A stretch of DNA of 38,815 nucleotides from Afipia sp. (GTDB taxonomy: Bacteria; Pseudomonadota; Alphaproteobacteria; Rhizobiales; Xanthobacteraceae): assembly GCA_017474385.1 (NCBI GenBank), contig JAFVHU010000032.1:1-38815 (forward strand). The letters are read 5' to 3'. The position numbers and the translations under genes were made by a program. The notes under the pieces are model-generated. The model ran no database searches. It had not been told where the DNA came from and worked only from the letters and a program-made list of their open reading frames with translations. The first letter of the stretch is position 1. Every line of letters starts with the position of its first letter. Shown in pieces: positions 8,066-15,914 of this stretch.

Positions 8066-8807
8066 CTCGAAAGAGCCGATGGTGGAGGAAGCGTTGGAAG
8101 AAACGATTGAGAGAATACCGGCTTCGACCGCACCCGGGGCCAAGGGTCGAACCATGTCGGACAAATTGTATCAACGTCTGCGCGGCGACATCACAGACGG
8201 TATCTGGAAACCGGGCGCGAAATTGAGGCTCGATGAACTGAGGGCGCACTACGCGGTCGGGCTTAGCCCATTGCGGGAAGCGATGATGCGTTTGGCTTCA
8301 GAAGGGCTGACGATCCTCGAAGGCCAACGCGGCTTCCATGTGTCGCCGATATCTCGTGCGGAATTGATCGACATTACCATGCTGCGCCAAGAGCTTGAGA
8401 CTCTCGCTCTGCGGCTTTCCATCAAACATGGCGGCGACGAGTGGGAGGCAAATTTGCTGGCCGCATTTCATCGTCTCTCGAAACTACAGAGACAATCACC
8501 AACAAACCCTCTTGTGGTTAACCACCAGTGGGAGGAAAAGCACCGGGATTTTCATTTCTCGCTGGTAGCTGCATGCGGTTCGCCGCTGCTTTTGCAGTTT
8601 AGAGGTGTGCTCTATGACCGGGGGCAGAGGTATCGCTCTCTGTCGATTGCAGCGGGCGGTTCGATGCGTGATGATCTCAAAGAGCATCGGCAACTACTTG
8701 AGGCAACACTGACGCGCAACGAGGCTCTCGCGACCCAACTGATGTGTGAACATTTCGCACGCACACAAGAATTGCTACTGGATGCAGGCTCTGAATTGTT
8801 CGAATGA
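8046..8807 (+). CDS. GntR family transcription regulator, FCD type
   Basis: Ligand-responsive regulator of 253 residues. After an N-terminal extension of about 36 residues comes the winged helix: KLYQRLRGDITDGIWKPGAKL, then LSPLREAMMRL and the wing LEGQRGFHVSPIS. The C-terminal FCD ligand domain keeps the metal-binding histidines in KHRDFHFSL, EHRQLLEA and CEHFART. The start is uncertain. ATG 8046 lacks a ribosome binding site, while ATG 8154 (MSDKLYQRL) has AAGGG seven bases upstream and gives a normal 217-residue length. It is divergent from the hydroxylase operon, the classical position for its local regulator. FCD regulators usually respond to carboxylic acids, so a pathway intermediate is a fair guess for the inducer. 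Confidence 0.9.
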   Translation: MIEMFDFSKEPMVEEALEETIERIPASTAPGAKGRTMSDKLYQRLRGDITDGIWKPGAKLRLDELRAHYAVGLSPLREAMMRLASEGLTILEGQRGFHVSPISRAELIDITMLRQELETLALRLSIKHGGDEWEANLLAAFHRLSKLQRQSPTNPLVVNHQWEEKHRDFHFSLVAACGSPLLLQFRGVLYDRGQRYRSLSIAAGGSMRDDLKEHRQLLEATLTRNEALATQLMCEHFARTQELLLDAGSELFE

Positions 8808-8958
8808 GATGCGGTGCGCGCATCTATGCCGGGTTGCCAGGCGAGGCGCATGGAGTAAGAAGTTGGCTGACCGCTGCCGCAATTTGAGCGGACCGCTTTC
8901 TTCGTTCGGAGATTAATCGAGACTAGCATTTCTGTGGTTGCCGCCCGGAGTGCTAGCA

Positions 8959-9650
8959 CTACTTTCGCAGATTTTCTGCGGCTTTTACGGGTTCGCCTTC
9001 TGCAGTATGGGCATCGCTGAGAAGGCGGTCGAAGAATGAGATCGATGATGGCGTGACGCACCGCCGGCAAGCTTGGTTGAGGCGGCGGTCCGCGATTCTT
9101 TTTCCGCCCCGCTTGTGCGAGGCGACGGTGTTGCAAGAAGCGTAAGCGATCATGGTCATCAGCGCGTGACGATGAACAGCTTGCCAGGATAGCCCGTCGA
9201 AGCGATCGAGCCCGAGTTCCTCTTTCAACTGCTGATGCGCCTGTTCGCAAATTCATCGTGCCTCGATGGTAGCGGCTAACGTGGGCAGATCTGTCGCGGC
9301 GGGCAGGTTGGCGAGATAGTATTTCTTTCTCCTGACGTCCGGTGTTCGCCGATCAGCCAAGCCTTCTCGCCGGGAAGATGTTGCTGGCCCTTACCCTTGA
9401 TCCGCACCGAGCGAGCGTTCGCTCTTTGGCACCGCGGTGTCGTCGACAACCAGCATCGCATCCTTATCGCCGATGAGCCGGGCAGCCTGATTGAGCAGAT
9501 CGGTCTCAAGCTGGGCCGCATCCCAGACGCCGTCCGCAATGAAATGGTGCAACTGATCGTAATCGTCCGCTGCAAACGCTCCGCCATTGGTTGAATGCTT
9601 TTGCGCTCACCAGGGTCGATCAACCCCGCAATGTAAAGCGGACACATCCG
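8959..9650 (-). pseudogene. IS701-like transposase remnant
   Basis: Pieces of one transposase appear in different reverse frames. In order of the protein they are MCPLYIAGLIDPGERKSIQP (9647 downward), KAWLIGEHRTSGER (about 9365-9325), then KEELGLDRFDGLSWQAVHRH and ALMTMIAYA (about 9225-9145). After a further frame change come FLQHRRLAQAGRKKNRG and LRPPSQRCPYCRR. From family knowledge this is the order in IS701-type (IS4 superfamily) transposases. At least three frameshifts and a large internal deletion, covering most of the catalytic core, leave it inactive. No terminal inverted repeats were recognised. It lies between the regulator and the MFS remnant, and may have helped break the latter. 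Confidence 0.75.
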
Positions 9651-9881
9651 AATTCAGGAAGGTCGCGATTTCTTCACGCGAACCCGCACTCGCCGCCGCC
9701 AAAGAGACAGCGAAGCCTTCGCGACAAATGCACGCTCAATAGCTTCTCCGATGTCACGACTTGCTCGCAACGCGACCGAATAGACGCACCTGCATGGACT
9801 GGGCCGAGATCGCCAATAAGGCCGGGACCACAAAAAGTGTTGTAATATCGATTTCGAGACGGTAAATCGAACAAAATAAAA

Positions 9882-9908
9882 AAATCGATGTTATTTCAAA
9901 TCATCGAA
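9882..9908. promoter_or_regulatory. Candidate operator 3, MFS promoter
   Basis: The left arm AAATCG (9882-9887) is intact and the right arm begins CGA at 9905 after the same 17-base spacer. Over the 25-base core it matches the hydroxylase-promoter site, read in the gene's direction, at 17 positions. Like that site it is followed by AAGGGAG. A further AAATCG lies at 9864-9869 and a CGATTT at 9849-9854. Confidence 0.4.
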
Positions 9909-9924
9909 CAAGGGAGGCTTGAAC

Positions 9925-10734
9925 ATGGGTTTTGCGAGCCGCTGGTGGATCGTTGCGGTCACCGTGCTTGGACTAATAGGTGGTGCTCAGGCCCTCATCG
10001 CTGCCGCCGTTGGCGTTCTTGTTGGGCCCATTACTCAAGAGTTCGCTGGGTCGAGATCCGGAGTTTCTGCAGCGGCTCTCCTTGCAAACGTTTCCCTCGC
10101 GGCAGGCGTACTCATCTCAGGCGCGTTGATCGAGCGATGGGTAGTTGGGCGCGGTCATTATCTCCCAGGTGACGAAGGTATCGGCCTCGCTGTGCTTACC
10201 TTCGCGTTGGTGTTTCCCGCCATTGCCTTCGCCCCAAAAGAAGCGCCAGCCAGCACTAAGTGGGATTCCGCAGTTTCGACCCTGCTGGGCCTTTCGCTAC
10301 GGGAAGCGACGCAAACGAAGTCCTTTTGGCTTCTGACCACCATTTTCCTTCTGGTGCCGAGGCTCCAGCCAATTTGCCACGTCTGCGATCTCGATCGCTG
10401 GACGCGGTCTGTTGTTTGGCCGCGTCCTTGCCGGATATCTGCTCGATCGATTTTTTGCGCTTCGTGTCGCGATAATCGTCTTTCTCGTGCCGGCGATTGG
10501 GATGGCAGTTCTAGGTACATCTCACGACACCGCCTTCCATTTGTTCGGAGTTCTTTGCGTGGGAGCCGGGTCGGAGCGGAGTACGGCGCGGCATTGCTGG
10601 CGTTTATCGCGGTCCTCTGCGGAATCCGCGTCCTCGTATCGCTGCGCGGGCCCGATGTATTTGCCCCTGCGCAACTGAACCAAGTCGGCTCCGATCGGAA
10701 GCCAATGGGCGAGGCTGCTCTCATTTCGAGGTAA
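9925..10734 (+). pseudogene. Decayed MFS transporter
   Basis: Starts at ATG 9925 behind AAGGGAGG with a typical first and second membrane helix (ASRWWIVAVTVLGLIGGAQA onward). After GALIERWVVGRGHYLPG about a hundred residues (helices 3-5) are missing. The frame continues with helix 6 and the central loop TQTKSFWLLTTIFLL, then is lost. The next recognisable piece, GRVLAGYLLDRFFALRVAI, lies in another frame near 10418-10560. The original frame returns with VGAEYGAALLAFIAVLCGIR. A full member would have about 420 residues and 12 helices. The preserved start and ribosome binding site suggest fairly recent loss. It was probably the uptake protein for the pathway substrate. Confidence 0.8.
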
Positions 10735-10790
10735 CTGCGACCGCGCTCCAAGCGGGAATCCGCAGGTAGCCAACGTAAGCTTTCATCAAG

Positions 10791-10848
10791 CGGAGGGGCA
10801 TCGTGAATTCGAAATCAGACGGAGGGGCACTATGAGTTCAAACTGGGG
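10791..10848 (+). repeat. Tandem duplication of ribosome binding site and start
   Basis: CGGAGGGGCA occurs at 10791-10800 and again at 10820-10829. Each copy is followed 12 bases from its first base by a start codon (GTG 10803, ATG 10832) and similar following bases (RTGARTTCRAA). The period is 29 bases. The upstream copy opens a 10-codon ORF whose TGA (10833-10835) overlaps the ATG of the outer-membrane gene, which could couple their translation. Confidence 0.6.
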
Positions 10849-11836
10849 AATTTTTAACAAGGTTGCGTTTGGCATCGCTATGACGGCAACGCTTTTTAGT
10901 GCGCCCGCTCGCGCCTATGAGGCAGGTTGGCCAGGCACTGAACAGAGGCTGGGAGCCACGTTGGGGGGCGCTTCTGCCGGAGTGCCGCCGCCTGGCATCT
11001 ATATGTTCAACCAATTCGTCACCTATCAAGCGAAGGTCACAGGACCTAATGTCCCCAACGGTCCCAATGCTAAGAACGTCGGGGTGGGGGCGGGATTATT
11101 GTTCGTGCCCGGTTGGAATTTTCTCGGAGCAACGTATAACGCGGTTATCGCGGCGCCGTTTGTTCCCGTGGCAAGCGTCTCATCGCCTGCAAATTCCCAG
11201 ATTGCAGGCTTGCACAACACCTATGTTGTGCCGGTAGAACTGAGTTGGAAACTCGGCGACAGCGGCTTCTTCGTAAAGACCGGGCTCGGAATATATGTTC
11301 CGAGCGGCGATATTTCTGGTCCTACCGGATTGGCAGGCGCCGGCGACCCGTGGTGGACATTCCAGCCTGAATTCGTTGTTTCGTATTTGAAAGACGGTTG
11401 GAACCTGACTGCGTTCATGTTTCAGGAATTCCACACCAAGAATCCGCTCACGGGTTACCGGACTGGCAATATCTTCCATGCGGAACTCGCAGCGACAAAG
11501 ACTATCGGAAAATGGACCTTTGGGCCGGTTGGCTACGTCGCCGCACAGGTTAGCGACGACAAGTCCAGCGCGTACTATAACTACGCGACCAACCTGAACC
11601 GATATACGAGAATCGCAGCGGGTGGCTTGGTTGGTTACAATTTTGGACCCGCGCAATTGAATGTTTGGCTGACGAACGAGTTCTATCACACCGCGTCCGG
11701 AAAGACGCCGGTCGCTGGCGTTGATCTCGCTACGGTCCCGAACGGCTTTTCCGCGTTCGCAAGCTTAAGCTATCGGCTGTGGGCGCCTGATGATCAACAA
11801 CAGAAAACTGCGAAGATACCGTTGATAACAAAATAG
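10832..11836 (+). CDS. Outer-membrane protein, phenol degradation 'meta' family
   Basis: A 334-residue exported protein with a signal peptide ending near APARA (residue 28), followed by a beta-rich chain full of alternating aromatic strands (GLLFVPGWNFLG, FFVKTGLGIYVPSGD, WWTFQPEFVVSYL, FGPVGYVAAQVSD) and a C-terminal FASLSYRLW strand. This matches the MetA/SphA-like family encoded next to aromatic degradation genes and thought to help hydrophobic substrates cross the outer membrane. The ATG is preceded by GGAGGGG. It has no homologue of its inner-membrane partner intact nearby, since the adjacent MFS gene is broken. A rho-independent terminator follows 85 bases after the stop. Confidence 0.85.
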   Translation: MSSNWGIFNKVAFGIAMTATLFSAPARAYEAGWPGTEQRLGATLGGASAGVPPPGIYMFNQFVTYQAKVTGPNVPNGPNAKNVGVGAGLLFVPGWNFLGATYNAVIAAPFVPVASVSSPANSQIAGLHNTYVVPVELSWKLGDSGFFVKTGLGIYVPSGDISGPTGLAGAGDPWWTFQPEFVVSYLKDGWNLTAFMFQEFHTKNPLTGYRTGNIFHAELAATKTIGKWTFGPVGYVAAQVSDDKSSAYYNYATNLNRYTRIAAGGLVGYNFGPAQLNVWLTNEFYHTASGKTPVAGVDLATVPNGFSAFASLSYRLWAPDDQQQKTAKIPLITK

Positions 11837-11920
11837 TCGGTGAGGAGGGTTCGACCTCAATCCAGGAACGAAGATTTCCGTGCGCTCATAGGCCACGACA
11901 CGACAAACCTCCCAGACTAG

Positions 11921-11947
11921 CCTCGCCTTCAGGCGAGGATTTTTTTT
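11921..11947 (+). terminator. Rho-independent terminator after the outer-membrane gene
   Basis: A perfect seven-base stem CCTCGCC / GGCGAGG with a TTCA loop is followed by A and eight T. It ends one base before the GTGCG start of the group II intron fragment, the position that group IIC introns favour. Confidence 0.85.
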
Positions 11948-11948
11948 G

Positions 11949-12455
11949 GTGCGCCCAGTATGGGCGCACTCTTATGGGTGCGAGTCCCATCGTGAGTTTG
12001 ATCACAATGAGCGAAGCGCAACTGCATGAGGGCGACCGAGTGTGGGGGAGGAAGTGTGGAGCGAAACTGCAGGCCGGCGAACAAGAATCCGATTAAAGGG
12101 CGTTGTCGGCCAGGGCGAGCGAGCCAGAAACCGCGAAGCCCTCGTGATCAAAGGGAAGCGGCAAAGACCCGGCGGTCGTACAGTGAAGGAGTGCGTACTT
12201 ACCGGGGGAGATCTCGCCCTGTGCGCGAGAGGGCAACGGTGTCGAGCCGGAGCGAGAAGTCAACCGAGGCCGTAGTAGTCGGTGGGAAGGCTGCAAAGCC
12301 GACCCGGAGGCGAAGGGCCGAACGAGAGCGAATGTTCCAACGCCATGCCGAGGCGGCAAGCATCGCGTCAGACGCCTGTGGCAAGCAGGACGATTCGAGG
12401 AAGGGCGCGGTGAAACCGCGCGGGCCGCCCAGCGCGCGATCATCAATGGCGGGTC
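11949..12455 (+). mobile_element. Group II intron, 5' part only
   Basis: The segment opens with the GTGCG consensus of group II introns. GTGCGCCC / GGGCGCAC forms a perfect eight-base stem (11949-11969), followed by ATGGG / CCCAT around TGCGAGT (11974-11990), a familiar arrangement of domain I. GC-rich intron-like sequence continues to about 12455, where unrelated sequence (DUF4238 frame) begins. No full reverse transcriptase frame and no domain V stem were found, so it cannot splice or move. The intron was probably cut at its 3' side by a later deletion. The 3' limit is estimated from where the neighbouring coding frame starts. Confidence 0.65.
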
Positions 12456-12788
12456 TTAACCCTCTCGAATGCCCCTTATCCTTTCCTCACCTCTGATCGG
12501 CCAATCATCATGACCAACGGCCTGACAGGTCCGGACGCACACTTCGGCCTTCCCATTAGTCCGCAGCACATCTTCTTGGCTACTACCAACGAGGATACAT
12601 TTCTCAAAATTCAAGCGATCAATCCGGCCCAAATACTTCACACCGTTAATGATAAGGTCGCACTACAGGCGATGAAATACGTTTATAGCCGTGACGATTC
12701 GCAACTTGCATTCGTCGCCGAACGAATCGGAAAGAGGATACCTTCAACCCCTCTGGAAACGCGCCAAGCACCTATCAGCCAACTATAA
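12456..12788 (+). pseudogene. C-terminal fragment of a DUF4238 protein
   Basis: An open frame runs from the end of the intron fragment to the TAA at 12786-12788. It reads LTLSNAPYPFLTSDRPIIM, then LPISPQHIFLATTN and YVYSRDDSQLAFVAERIGKR. The LTSDRP, LP.SP and YVY..DDSQ patterns are those I associate with the C-terminal half of DUF4238 proteins, which are common on genomic islands and of unknown function. The N-terminal half is missing. An ATG at 12510 lies within the fragment and has no ribosome binding site. It converges with the integrase gene, six bases apart. Confidence 0.6.
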
Positions 12789-12794
12789 GAGCGG

Positions 12795-14069
12795 CTAAGC
12801 CGCTTCTTCGGCGGCGTCATAGCGCAACGCGGGCGTCGATTTCGAACGTTTCTTGGTGAGCAATGAGCGAACAAAAGCGTTCCATTTCTTCATGGCGGCC
12901 CGCTTCTCCCGCATATAATTCCAGCGATCGTAGCTCTTCGAACTGACGTCTTGAAGCGTGTGGTTTTGCAGTCGATCGCGGATCTCCTTTGAAAGACCCG
13001 CTTTCCCGGCGAGCGTTTTCCACGTTCGGCGCAGGTCGCGGTTGGTCACAACAGGAATTACCTCGCGTTCCCGTTGGCGCCACATAAACGAGTAGAGCGT
13101 GCCGTGGCTGACGGGGCTCGTCGGATTAATGGCGGAGGGAAAGTACCATCCGTAAGAGTTGGGTTTGATCGACTCAATCAACTCCGCGGCGATGTCAGGG
13201 ACTGGTATGGCGTGCGGCTTGCCGTTCTTGGTCTTTGACCAGTCGATGATCCGCTCCTTCGCGTCCCACTGATCGACATGAAGGCGCGCGATTTCCTCAA
13301 CGCGCTGACCGGTAAGCATGAGGATCCGCACGGCTCGCGTATAAGGAGGATGAACGGGCGCGTCCGGACATTCCAGCCAACGATAGAGCCGGAGGAATTC
13401 TTCTTCATCTAGCCAGCGTGTGCCTACCTGCTTGGGTTCTGTAGGAATACCGGCGGCGGGATTGAACATGAGGCGAAAGCGTCGAACTGACGTATTCCGA
13501 TAGTCATGTTCCGACTTCATCCCCCAGCTGTAGGCGGAGCGGATGTAACTCCGGACATGATCAGCCATCGAACGCTTGCCACGATCGTAGATGGGCCGGA
13601 TCAGTTCAGTGATTTCGTCTGGCTCAATGTCCCGGGCTGGCCGATTGCGGCCTAAAGTATCGGCGATTTTGTTTAGGCCCTTCTCCGCTTCCTTCCAGGA
13701 CGACTTCTCTGATGCCTTCAAGTGAGCGACGTACGCCTCGAAGAGATCGGCCACTGTGCCCGCGCGTGTGTCGCCGGTGATCTTGATGCTGCGACCTTTC
13801 TGGATCATGTCGGCGAAGTCGCGGCTGAAGACTTCGCGCGCCTTGCTGAGCGACATTGACGGATACGAGCCGAGCTTCTTTTTGAGGCGCTTCTGATCTC
13901 GCCACTGCTGCGCCATCCAGTCCGCCGTGACGCGAGTGGGCATCGGCTTCATGACCAGAACGAGTCGCCCAGTGCCGTGGCCCTCGCCATCGACGAGACT
14001 TAGCTGTTTGCCGGTCTGCTCCACCTGCTTCAGAGCGCGACGAATCTCTCCATCAGTAAGGCTTGGCAC
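12795..14069 (-). CDS. Tyrosine recombinase (island integrase, P4-like)
   Basis: Site-specific recombinase of 424 residues, the expected length for P4-type island integrases. The N-terminal arm-binding region (about 1-100) is followed by a SAM-like core-binding domain (about 103-190) and the catalytic domain (about 215-400). Catalytic residues are R256 (LTGQRVEEIARLH), a lysine in SKTKNGKPHAIPV, R347 in RDLRRTW, H370 in LQNH and Y380 in KSYDRWNYMREKR. The first residue of the usual HxLRRT box is R344 instead of His, a substitution that may still be active. The gene looks intact. It sits at the island edge next to the truncated radC, which fits the element using or landing in radC. Confidence 0.93.
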   Translation of the reverse strand: MPSLTDGEIRRALKQVEQTGKQLSLVDGEGHGTGRLVLVMKPMPTRVTADWMAQQWRDQKRLKKKLGSYPSMSLSKAREVFSRDFADMIQKGRSIKITGDTRAGTVADLFEAYVAHLKASEKSSWKEAEKGLNKIADTLGRNRPARDIEPDEITELIRPIYDRGKRSMADHVRSYIRSAYSWGMKSEHDYRNTSVRRFRLMFNPAAGIPTEPKQVGTRWLDEEEFLRLYRWLECPDAPVHPPYTRAVRILMLTGQRVEEIARLHVDQWDAKERIIDWSKTKNGKPHAIPVPDIAAELIESIKPNSYGWYFPSAINPTSPVSHGTLYSFMWRQREREVIPVVTNRDLRRTWKTLAGKAGLSKEIRDRLQNHTLQDVSSKSYDRWNYMREKRAAMKKWNAFVRSLLTKKRSKSTPALRYDAAEEAA

Positions 14070-14093
14070 TGGGTTCTCCCGTTGGCTCTCAAG

Positions 14094-14168
14094 TGGGGTC
14101 GCCAGATGGGCAATAGGGGTCGGCGACTGGGGTCAAAAGGGCGATCGATCCCCTCAGAACCGACCCCA
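14094..14168. repeat. GGGGTC repeat cluster upstream of the integrase
   Basis: GGGGTC occurs directly at 14095-14100, 14116-14121 and 14129-14134, and inverted (GACCCC) at 14162-14167. The first and third copies are preceded by T, the second by A. The position just upstream of the integrase and 50-120 bases from the radC breakpoint fits arm-type integrase or excisionase sites, or an operator for the integrase promoter. This is inferred from arrangement only. Confidence 0.35.
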
Positions 14169-14216
14169 ATATGCCATAGTGTCCAGCCCTACGACAAGTC
14201 AGAAAATATAGATTAT

Positions 14217-14837
14217 TCAATGGGTAGGAGTGTGATCTAGTGTGATCAAAGTTGGTTGAGTGGGATGGTTGTGGACCAGAATGATCGCGGTGGCGGACAG
14301 TTCCAGCGCGCGCTTGACCACTTCGCGCGGATAGACCGGCGTGTGATCGACGGTGCCGATCTGCTGCAACTCGTCTGCGATCAACTGATTGCGCTTGTCG
14401 AGAAACAGGATCCGGAACTGCTCCTTGTCGGCGAAGGCCATGGCGGCGCGGCAATACTCGATCACATTCGACCATGACGACAGCACGGTCTTCTCTTTGC
14501 TGATCTGTCCCTTCGCGACACGGCTTGCGGTCGCGGCGATCAGTTTGATCTCTGTGATCGCCGAGTCTCCGAGGCCGCTGAGTTCCTTCAGGCGTAACTC
14601 AGGTGCGTTAACCACCTCGGCGAACGATCCAAATTTCGCGATCAGCGCCTTGGCCAGCGGTTTGACGTCACGCCGTGGCAGCGCGCGAAACAGCACCATC
14701 TCGAGCAGTTCGTAGTCGCTGAGCGCATCGGCGCCCGCTTCCCGGAAGCGGTCGCGCAGCCGCTCGCGATGGCCATGATAGTGCGGCGCTTCGGAGAAGC
14801 CGGATGAAACAGATGGGTCGTCGGATTTTGCGGGCAT
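14217..14837 (-). pseudogene. radC: RadC/JAB family protein, 3' end lost
   Basis: RadC family protein (DUF2466), start chosen at ATG 14837. Two in-frame ATG lie upstream. The N-terminal helix-hairpin-helix part ([31 protein letters not shown]) and most of the JAB/MPN domain are present, up to VHNHPT. The normal continuation, SGDPTPS..D and about 35 further residues, is replaced by [13 protein letters not shown] and a stop. The two histidines of the HxH metal site remain (H189, H191) but the aspartate ligand is gone, so the zinc site is incomplete. The new tail begins at the island boundary. The family's role is uncertain even when intact. Confidence 0.85.
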
Positions 14838-14972
14838 GACGGAATGCGTGCTCAAGTATGTTGCGAGCATCGCCGCGCCCGGCGGCATTTGCAACCGGCT
14901 TTATGCTGGTATCAAGAGACAGGAGCCTTCACCGAATGCACGGATATGTCCATTCGGCGCGCAGGCTAAGGA

Positions 14973-15797
14973 TCAGATATTGTAAGGCGGCTTGTCCAGC
15001 TTGCCGGGTGAAAGCGTGAAGATTTCCACGCCGTCCTGCGTCACGCCGACCGAATGCTCGAACTGCGCTGACAGCGAGCGGTCGCGGGTCACGGCGGTCC
15101 AGCCGTCGGACAGCACCTTCACATGCGGCTTGCCGAGATTGATCATCGGCTCGATGGTGAAGAACATGCCGGGCTTCAGGAGAACACCCTCGCCGGGGCG
15201 GCCGACGTGAATGATGTTCGGCTCGTCGTGAAACATCCGGCCGAGGCCATGGCCGCAGAAGTCGCGCACCACGCTCATCTGCTGCGGTTCGACGAAACTC
15301 TGGATCGCGTGGCCGATGTCGCCGGTGGTGGCGCCGGGCTTCACGGCGGCTATGCCGCGCATCATCGCCTCATAGGTCACGTCGATCAGCCGTTCCGCGC
15401 GGCGTGAAATCTCGCCGACGGCATACATCCGGCTGGAATCGCCATACCAGCCGTCGACGATGAAGGTCACGTCCACGTTGACGATGTCGCCTTCTTTCAG
15501 CGCACGGTCGCCGGGCATGCCATGGCACACGACGTGGTTGATCGAGGTGCAGGTCGAATAGCGGTAGCCGCGATACATCAGGGTCGCGGGATACGACTTG
15601 TGGTCGAATGCGAACTTGCGGACGAAATCATCGATCTGCGACGTGAAAATGCCCGGTCTGACGATCGCAGCCAGTTCGTCGAGACATCGAGCGACCAGTG
15701 CTCCCGCCTTGCGCATGCCGGCAAACGCCTGGGGACCGTGCAGCTTGATCTGTCCGGTCTTTCGCAGCGAGGTTTCGGTGGCTTCGATGTAAGTCAT
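14973..15797 (-). CDS. map: Methionine aminopeptidase, type I
   Basis: Removes the initiator methionine from nascent proteins in the cytoplasm. The 274 residues contain the complete metal site and its surroundings: HVVCHGMP, the two aspartates in NVDVTFIVDGWYGDSSRMY, the histidine in FCGHGLGRMFHDEPNI, and glutamates in FTIEPMINLG and QFEHSVGVT. Length and motif order are those of bacterial type I enzymes without a zinc-finger extension. It is normally found beside radC and sfsA in this group, so this is the conserved chromosomal flank of the island. Confidence 0.96.
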   Translation of the reverse strand: MTYIEATETSLRKTGQIKLHGPQAFAGMRKAGALVARCLDELAAIVRPGIFTSQIDDFVRKFAFDHKSYPATLMYRGYRYSTCTSINHVVCHGMPGDRALKEGDIVNVDVTFIVDGWYGDSSRMYAVGEISRRAERLIDVTYEAMMRGIAAVKPGATTGDIGHAIQSFVEPQQMSVVRDFCGHGLGRMFHDEPNIIHVGRPGEGVLLKPGMFFTIEPMINLGKPHVKVLSDGWTAVTRDRSLSAQFEHSVGVTQDGVEIFTLSPGKLDKPPYNI

Positions 15798-15914
15798 GCG
15801 GAATCTGGCTTCAAATCGAGGAAAGTTGAGTGTGCATCACTGCAATTTAATGGATGCTGCCCGCAGTGCAAGCCGCAGCATCAGCCGGGCTCCCCAGCGC
15901 TGTTTTCAGGGCAT

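Noticed and set aside
12026-12496. A 156-codon frame in the intron fragment
   Set aside because: It is rich in Arg and Ser without reverse transcriptase motifs, and the segment reads better as structured intron RNA.
12790-12804. Hairpin AGCGGC/GCCGCT at the integrase stop, considered as a terminator
   Set aside because: There is no T run on either side and the stem is only six bases.
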